Shown here in pieces: positions 59,953 through 64,000 of a stretch of DNA of 64,000 bases; positions within the stretch are counted from its first letter, which is position 1; each line of letters begins with the position of its first letter. The notes under the pieces are model-generated. The model did no database searches. It worked only from the letters and a program-made list of their open reading frames with translations, and had not been told where the DNA came from. The stretch is from Acidobacteriaceae bacterium (lineage in GTDB: Bacteria; Acidobacteriota; Terriglobia; Terriglobales; Acidobacteriaceae). The stretch covers positions 1 through 64,000 of the forward strand of contig CAHJWL010000013.1 of the NCBI GenBank assembly GCA_903642235.1, in the 5' to 3' direction. The position numbers and the translations under genes were made by a program.

Positions 59953-60941
59953 GCCGCATCGCCGTCCTCGGAGCCGGCGGCTGGGGCACCGCTCTCGCGA
60001 TCTCGCTCGCCCGGCGCGGCGGCCACGAGATCGTTCTCTGGTCGCACTCGCCGCTGCTCGCCGAGCAGCTCACCGACGTAGGCGAAAACCTCCCCTATCT
60101 CCCCGGCTTCACCCTTCCCGCCGACATCTTCATCACCAGCGATCTGCCCGCTGCCATCTTTGAAGCCGACATCCTTGTCTCCGTCACGCCCTCGCAGTTC
60201 CTGCGCGAGACCATCGCCCACATCGCCCCCCTGCTCACCCGCGATCAGATCATCGTCGTTGCCTCGAAGGGCCTTGAAGAAAGCACCTTCCTGCGCATGT
60301 CGCAGGTCGTCGCCAGCATCACCGCCAATCCCTGCGTCACGTTGAGCGGTCCGTCTTTCGCGCAGGAGGTCGCCGCCGGCTCACCGACCGCCATCGTCGC
60401 TGCCTCCGCCTACTCCATCCTCTCGCAGACCGTGCAGCGCGCCTTCTCCTCAACCTCGCTGCGCGTCTACACCAACGACGACGTGCCCGGCGTGGAACTC
60501 GGGGGCGCTCTCAAGAACGTCGTTGCCCTTGCCGCCGGCGTCGTCCATGGCCTCAACCTCGGCCATAACTCCGCTGCCGCCCTCATCACGCGCGGCACCG
60601 CAGAGATCACGCGCCTCGCCGTCGCCTGCGGCGGCCGCCGCCAGACCCTCGCCGGCCTTGCTGGTCTGGGCGATCTCGTCCTCACCTGCACCGGCTCCCT
60701 CTCGCGCAACCGCCAGGTCGGCGCCGAGCTCGGCCGCGGCCGTCAGCTGCCGGAGATCCTCGCCGGCATGCATGGCAAGGTCGCCGAAGGCATCCGCTCC
60801 ACCGCCGCCGCCCGCGGCCTCGCCGCCCGCTACGGCGTCGAAATGCCCATAACCGAGCAGGTGGACCTCATCCTCCACCGCAACAAGAACCCCCGCGAGG
60901 CCATCCGTGAACTCATGAGCCGCCCCGGCCGCGACGAGTGA
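59949..60941 (+). CDS. gpsA: Glycerol-3-phosphate dehydrogenase [NAD(P)+]
   Basis: 330 residues from the ATG overlapping the plsY stop. Reduces dihydroxyacetone phosphate to sn-glycerol-3-phosphate, the substrate of PlsY. Motifs: IAVLGAGGWGTALAISLARRG, VTPSQFLRE, SKGLEE, LSGPSFAQEVAAGSPTAIVAAS, VELGGALKNVVALAAGVVHGLNLGHNSAAALITRG and AGLGDLVLTCTGSLSRNRQVG. Confidence 0.95.
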   Translation: MSRIAVLGAGGWGTALAISLARRGGHEIVLWSHSPLLAEQLTDVGENLPYLPGFTLPADIFITSDLPAAIFEADILVSVTPSQFLRETIAHIAPLLTRDQIIVVASKGLEESTFLRMSQVVASITANPCVTLSGPSFAQEVAAGSPTAIVAASAYSILSQTVQRAFSSTSLRVYTNDDVPGVELGGALKNVVALAAGVVHGLNLGHNSAAALITRGTAEITRLAVACGGRRQTLAGLAGLGDLVLTCTGSLSRNRQVGAELGRGRQLPEILAGMHGKVAEGIRSTAAARGLAARYGVEMPITEQVDLILHRNKNPREAIRELMSRPGRDE

Positions 60942-61044
60942 AGTTCCGGGGCTGTTCCCTTCCTCTCTGAAAATTTTCTTGCAACACTTCAGCGGCTGGC
61001 CTACGATCCGTGCACTTACACGTTGTACCGTTCGGAGGTTCTCT

Positions 61045-62133
61045 GTGGACGCCACCGGGCCCGCACTCTCATCCCCCGCACTCGACATGGAAAAACTTCA
61101 AGCCTTCATGGGCAAGGCCGTCGGCGACATGGGCGCCGCTCTCCATGCCGTGCTCATCCTGCTCGGCGACCGGCTTGGCCTCTACAAAGCTATGGCCGAT
61201 GGCCAGCCGACCACGCCCTCCGAACTGGCCCATACCACCGGCACCAGCGAGCGCTACATCCGCGAGTGGCTCAATGCGAACGCAGCCAGCGGCTATCTCC
61301 TCTATAACGCGTCAACCGAAACTTACACGCTGCCACCCGAGCAGGCGCTCGCACTGGCGGTCGAAGACAGCCCCGCCTTCCTGCCCGGCTACTTTCAGAT
61401 CGTCTCTGCCTGCTTCCATGACGCGGACAAGATCGCAGAGGCCTTCCGCACCGGCCACGGTGTCGGCTGGCACGAGCACCACCACGATCTCTTCCATGGC
61501 ACCGAACGCTTCTTCCGCCCCGGCTATCTCGCCCATCTCATCAGCGGCTGGATCCCTGCGCTTGATGGCGTGGAGGAGAAGCTCAAGCGCGGCGGCAAGG
61601 TCGCCGATATCGGCTGCGGCCTCGGCGCCTCCACAATCCTCATGGCCAAGGCCTATCCCAGGTCAGAGTTCTTCGGCTTCGACTACCATCCCGCGTCGAT
61701 TGACCTAGCTCGCGCCTCCGCCCAGCGCGAAGGCCTCTCCGGCCGAATCCACTTCGACGTCGCTCCGGCCAAGGACTACCCCGGCAGAGACTACGATCTC
61801 GTCGCCTTCTTCGACTGTCTGCACGACATGGGCGACCCCGCCGGCGCCGCCGCCTTCGTTCGCTCAACCATGAAGTCCGACGGAACCTGGATGATCGTCG
61901 AACCCTTCGCCGACGACGCCGTCGAGAACAATCTCAACCCCGTCGGCCGCATCTTCTACTCCGCCTCCACCATGCTCTGTGTTCCCGCCTCCCTCGCGCA
62001 GGAGGTCGGCACCGCGCTCGGCGCACAGGCCGGAGAGAAACGGATCTCCGAGGTCGTAAGGGCAGGCGGCTTCACCCACTTCCGCAAAGCGACAGAGACT
62101 CCCTTCAACCTCATCTTCGAGGCTCGGCCCTGA
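61045..62133 (+). CDS. Class I SAM-dependent methyltransferase
   Basis: 362 residues from a GTG with GGAGG 7 bases upstream; the frame opens earlier at 60979. An N-terminal winged-helix-like domain (LILLGDRLGLYKAMADGQPTTPSELAHTTGTSERYIREWLNANAASGYLLY) precedes a Rossmann methyltransferase domain with SAM motif VADIGCGLGASTILMAKAYPRSEFFGFDYHPASIDLAR. The arrangement recalls the Rv2258c-type / O-methyltransferase group. Substrate unknown. It stands after gpsA with no clear partner. Confidence 0.85.
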   Translation: MDATGPALSSPALDMEKLQAFMGKAVGDMGAALHAVLILLGDRLGLYKAMADGQPTTPSELAHTTGTSERYIREWLNANAASGYLLYNASTETYTLPPEQALALAVEDSPAFLPGYFQIVSACFHDADKIAEAFRTGHGVGWHEHHHDLFHGTERFFRPGYLAHLISGWIPALDGVEEKLKRGGKVADIGCGLGASTILMAKAYPRSEFFGFDYHPASIDLARASAQREGLSGRIHFDVAPAKDYPGRDYDLVAFFDCLHDMGDPAGAAAFVRSTMKSDGTWMIVEPFADDAVENNLNPVGRIFYSASTMLCVPASLAQEVGTALGAQAGEKRISEVVRAGGFTHFRKATETPFNLIFEARP

Positions 62134-62221
62134 GCAGACCCGATGCATCATCACTTCACGCCACTTCGTTGAGAGCGAAGAGACCGTGGTCTGAGTTAGC
62201 CATCACTGCTCGGGCGCCACG

Positions 62222-62812
62222 TTATACAGTTCCTTCCAGGCGGTTCAGTTGAGCGAACAACGTTTGAACAGGCAGCAGAATGGGCGTGCCCGGAACCACC
62301 AGCTCCTGCACCCTGAGGTAACTTCCGCTCCCATCAACTATCGAGGCGCTTCGTCTGCGCGGATCAATCATCCACACCACAGGCACGCCCATTGCAAGGT
62401 AATCGTCAATCCGCTCCATCATCTCCGTGACCGTGTCGTCTCGGGATAAGATCTCGATGCACAACAGGGGCGGTACCCGCACAATCGCCTCAAACGGATC
62501 TTCACTGCGTGTGACACACACGTCCGGAATGCGGAAATGATCCGTCGAGACCTGCACTCGCTGTTCCGTGCGAACAAGGATTCTCCACTCCTCCTCCCGC
62601 ATGCCCAGAAACATCGCTAAAAACTTCTGCACCACCGCATGTTGCCCCTCACCCACGTTCCTCTCCCTAAGCTCGCCTGCAATCCACTCACAGTCCGGCC
62701 TGTACGTCGTCGTCATGTACTCTGCCAGCGGCACCCTGACCGTCCTTGGCTCCGGCTCAGAGGAGAACTCCGCCTCGATTCTTGTTTTTAGATCATGCGC
62801 CGTCGTCGCCAT
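62222..62812 (-). CDS. Uma2-family endonuclease-like protein (DUF820)
   Basis: 196 residues from the ATG at 62812 (GGAG 8 bases upstream; the frame opens 10 codons earlier). PD-(D/E)xK-type core: RVPLAEYMTTTYRPDCEWIAGELRERNVGEGQHAVVQKFL, HFRIPDVCVTRSED (Asp) and PPLLCIEILSRDDTVTEMMERIDDYLAMGVPVVWMIDPR (Glu and following residues). The family is common in cyanobacteria, planctomycetes and acidobacteria and its biological target is not established. Isolated gene, divergent from ftsY. Confidence 0.88.
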   Translation of the reverse strand: MATTAHDLKTRIEAEFSSEPEPRTVRVPLAEYMTTTYRPDCEWIAGELRERNVGEGQHAVVQKFLAMFLGMREEEWRILVRTEQRVQVSTDHFRIPDVCVTRSEDPFEAIVRVPPLLCIEILSRDDTVTEMMERIDDYLAMGVPVVWMIDPRRRSASIVDGSGSYLRVQELVVPGTPILLPVQTLFAQLNRLEGTV

Positions 62813-62952
62813 TGCATTCTCCGCGCCCGTGATGTACCGCATCGGGCCTCAGACCGCATACAGTCTCGGTTGATGACAGTCTAGTCTCACCCTTCAAGCG
62901 AAGCTCCGATCCTCGCTTAGCTGTCCTGTGCGGAAATGACTAAACTATCCGC

Positions 62953-64000
62953 ATGGCCTTCAATCTCTTCGGCAAGCGCGAGAAAGCACCTGAGCCCGCG
63001 CCGGAGCCGGAATCGCCCCCCCAGCCCGAAGCCGATCCGCCGCGCCCCGCCGAGCCCGCTCGCCGTTCCTTCTTCGGCTTTGGCCAGCGCGAGGCCGCCG
63101 ACCCCCTCACCCAAGCACCCGCAGACGAACCCGCCCGCCGCGGCTTCTTCGACCGCATGAAGCAGGCCGTCTCCCGCACCCGCGAGAGCTTCTCCGAGTC
63201 CCTCTCCTCCGTCGTCGCCCTCACCCGCGAGGTCGACGAGTCCACCATCGCCGATCTCGAGCCCCTTCTCCTCGCCGCCGATATCGGCTCCGCCACCACC
63301 GCGCTCGTGCTCGAAAACCTCCGCCAGCGTGCCTATCGTACCGGCATCGCCAGCGGCCGTGAGCTCAAGGACCTCCTCAAACAGGAGCTCCGCGCCGTCC
63401 TTGAAGCCGTCGCCCGCCCCGTCCAGCACCCCGCCACCGCCCCTGAAGTCATCATGATGGTCGGCGTCAACGGCACCGGCAAAACCACCACCTCCGGCAA
63501 ACTCGCCGCCCTCTACACCAGCCACGGCCGCACCGCGCTGCTCTGCGCTGCGGACACCTTCCGCGCGGCAGCTATCGAACAGCTCGAAGTCTGGGCCCAG
63601 CGCTCGGGCGTCCCCCTCATCAAAACCCGCCAGGGCGGCGACCCCTCCGCCGCCCTCTACGACGCCTGCGCCGCCGCCAAAGCCCGCGGCATCGACATCC
63701 TCATCGTCGACACCGCCGGCCGTCTCCACACCAAGACCGACCTCATGAAGGAGCTCGACAAGATGCGCCGCACCGCCGAAAAACTCGTGCCCGGCGCACC
63801 CCACCAGACCCTCCTCGTCATGGACGCCACCACCGGCCAGAACGGCCTCACCCAGGCCCGCCTCTTCACCGAAGCCGCCCGCGTCACCGGCATCGTCCTC
63901 ACCAAACTCGACGGCACCGCCAAAGGCGGCATCGTCCTCGCCATCGCCACCGAACTCCGCCTCCCCGTCGTCTTCGCCGGCACCGGCGAAAAGATGGAAG
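62953..64000 (+). CDS. ftsY: Signal recognition particle receptor FtsY, 3' end beyond the window
   Basis: 349 codons are visible and the frame is open at the window edge. An acidic, proline-rich N-terminal segment (residues ~1-55, [26 protein letters not shown]...) precedes the NG domain: [24 protein letters not shown] (N domain), GTPase motifs [15 protein letters not shown] (G1, near residue 172), [22 protein letters not shown] (G3) and [10 protein letters not shown] (G4). FtsY docks SRP-bound ribosomes at the membrane. The ATG at 62953 is chosen because the basic/hydrophobic [10 protein letters not shown] start is typical. Confidence 0.95.
   Translation, partial: MAFNLFGKREKAPEPAPEPESPPQPEADPPRPAEPARRSFFGFGQREAADPLTQAPADEPARRGFFDRMKQAVSRTRESFSESLSSVVALTREVDESTIADLEPLLLAADIGSATTALVLENLRQRAYRTGIASGRELKDLLKQELRAVLEAVARPVQHPATAPEVIMMVGVNGTGKTTTSGKLAALYTSHGRTALLCAADTFRAAAIEQLEVWAQRSGVPLIKTRQGGDPSAALYDACAAAKARGIDILIVDTAGRLHTKTDLMKELDKMRRTAEKLVPGAPHQTLLVMDATTGQNGLTQARLFTEAARVTGIVLTKLDGTAKGGIVLAIATELRLPVVFAGTGEKME

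Overview
The window is 64 kb of GC-rich bacterial chromosome. It most probably comes from the Acidobacteriota, family Acidobacteriaceae (Terriglobus/Granulicella/Edaphobacter-like). This is inferred from a remnant of the acidobacterial TIGR03435 family, dispersed TCATCCCG-type repeats, a futalosine-pathway mqnA, DUF1684/DUF4174/DUF421 genes, a C30 carotenoid cluster and many Ig-like or TonB-type secreted proteins. I ran no database search. There is no phage, insertion sequence, CRISPR array, tRNA or 16S/23S rRNA gene that I can see. One structural RNA is clear: the small SRP RNA on the minus strand near 49.5 kb.

Layout. 0-7 kb: a penicillin-acylase-family Ntn hydrolase, an 8-copy 39/40-bp tandem array between convergent genes, a secreted coiled-coil protein, a TIGR03435 remnant and a large lipoprotein. 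7-10 kb: nusB with a lumazine synthase carrying an extra N-terminal VOC-like domain, then a small lipoprotein and a DUF1440 protein. 10-18 kb: a C30 carotenoid tailoring operon (crtN-like desaturase, aldehyde dehydrogenase, crtP-like oxidase, PlsC-type acyltransferase, crtQ-like glycosyltransferase), preceded by a FemAB/GNAT-type transferase. 18-20 kb: queD and queE separated by a VapBC-type toxin-antitoxin pair. 20-28 kb: DUF421, galE, a TonB-family protein, a secreted M48-like protein with a destroyed active site, two small outer-membrane barrels, an Spy-like protein and a LysR regulator. 28-41.5 kb: the branched-chain amino-acid operon leuA-leuB-hyp-leuC-leuD-ilvD-ilvB-hyp-ilvN-ilvC, followed by DUF4174 and a cyclic-nucleotide-binding histidine kinase. 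41.5-51 kb: DUF427, topA, dprA, mqnA, DedA-like, fabH, SRP RNA and a second M48-like pseudopeptidase. 51-64 kb: rimO with a large internal insertion, hicAB, yacG, pgpA, an IPT/NHL propeller protein, an alditol-oxidase-like flavoenzyme with a DUF1684 protein, cinA, plsY-gpsA, a methyltransferase, a Uma2 nuclease and the start of ftsY.

How the genes work together. The leu/ilv block encodes the committed steps from pyruvate to valine and 2-oxoisovalerate, and on to leucine. A divergent LysR gene could control it. The crt block should turn a C30 backbone made elsewhere into a carboxylated, glycosylated and acylated pigment. plsY, gpsA and pgpA are phospholipid genes, and fabH starts fatty-acid synthesis. 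SRP RNA and ftsY belong to co-translational membrane targeting.

The most unusual items are two separate M48-like proteins without catalytic residues, the VOC-RibH fusion, RimO with about 158 extra residues, LeuA without its leucine-sensing domain, toxin-antitoxin genes inside the queuosine operon, and short secreted proteins translationally coupled inside the leu/ilv operon. None of these amounts to a proven new system.
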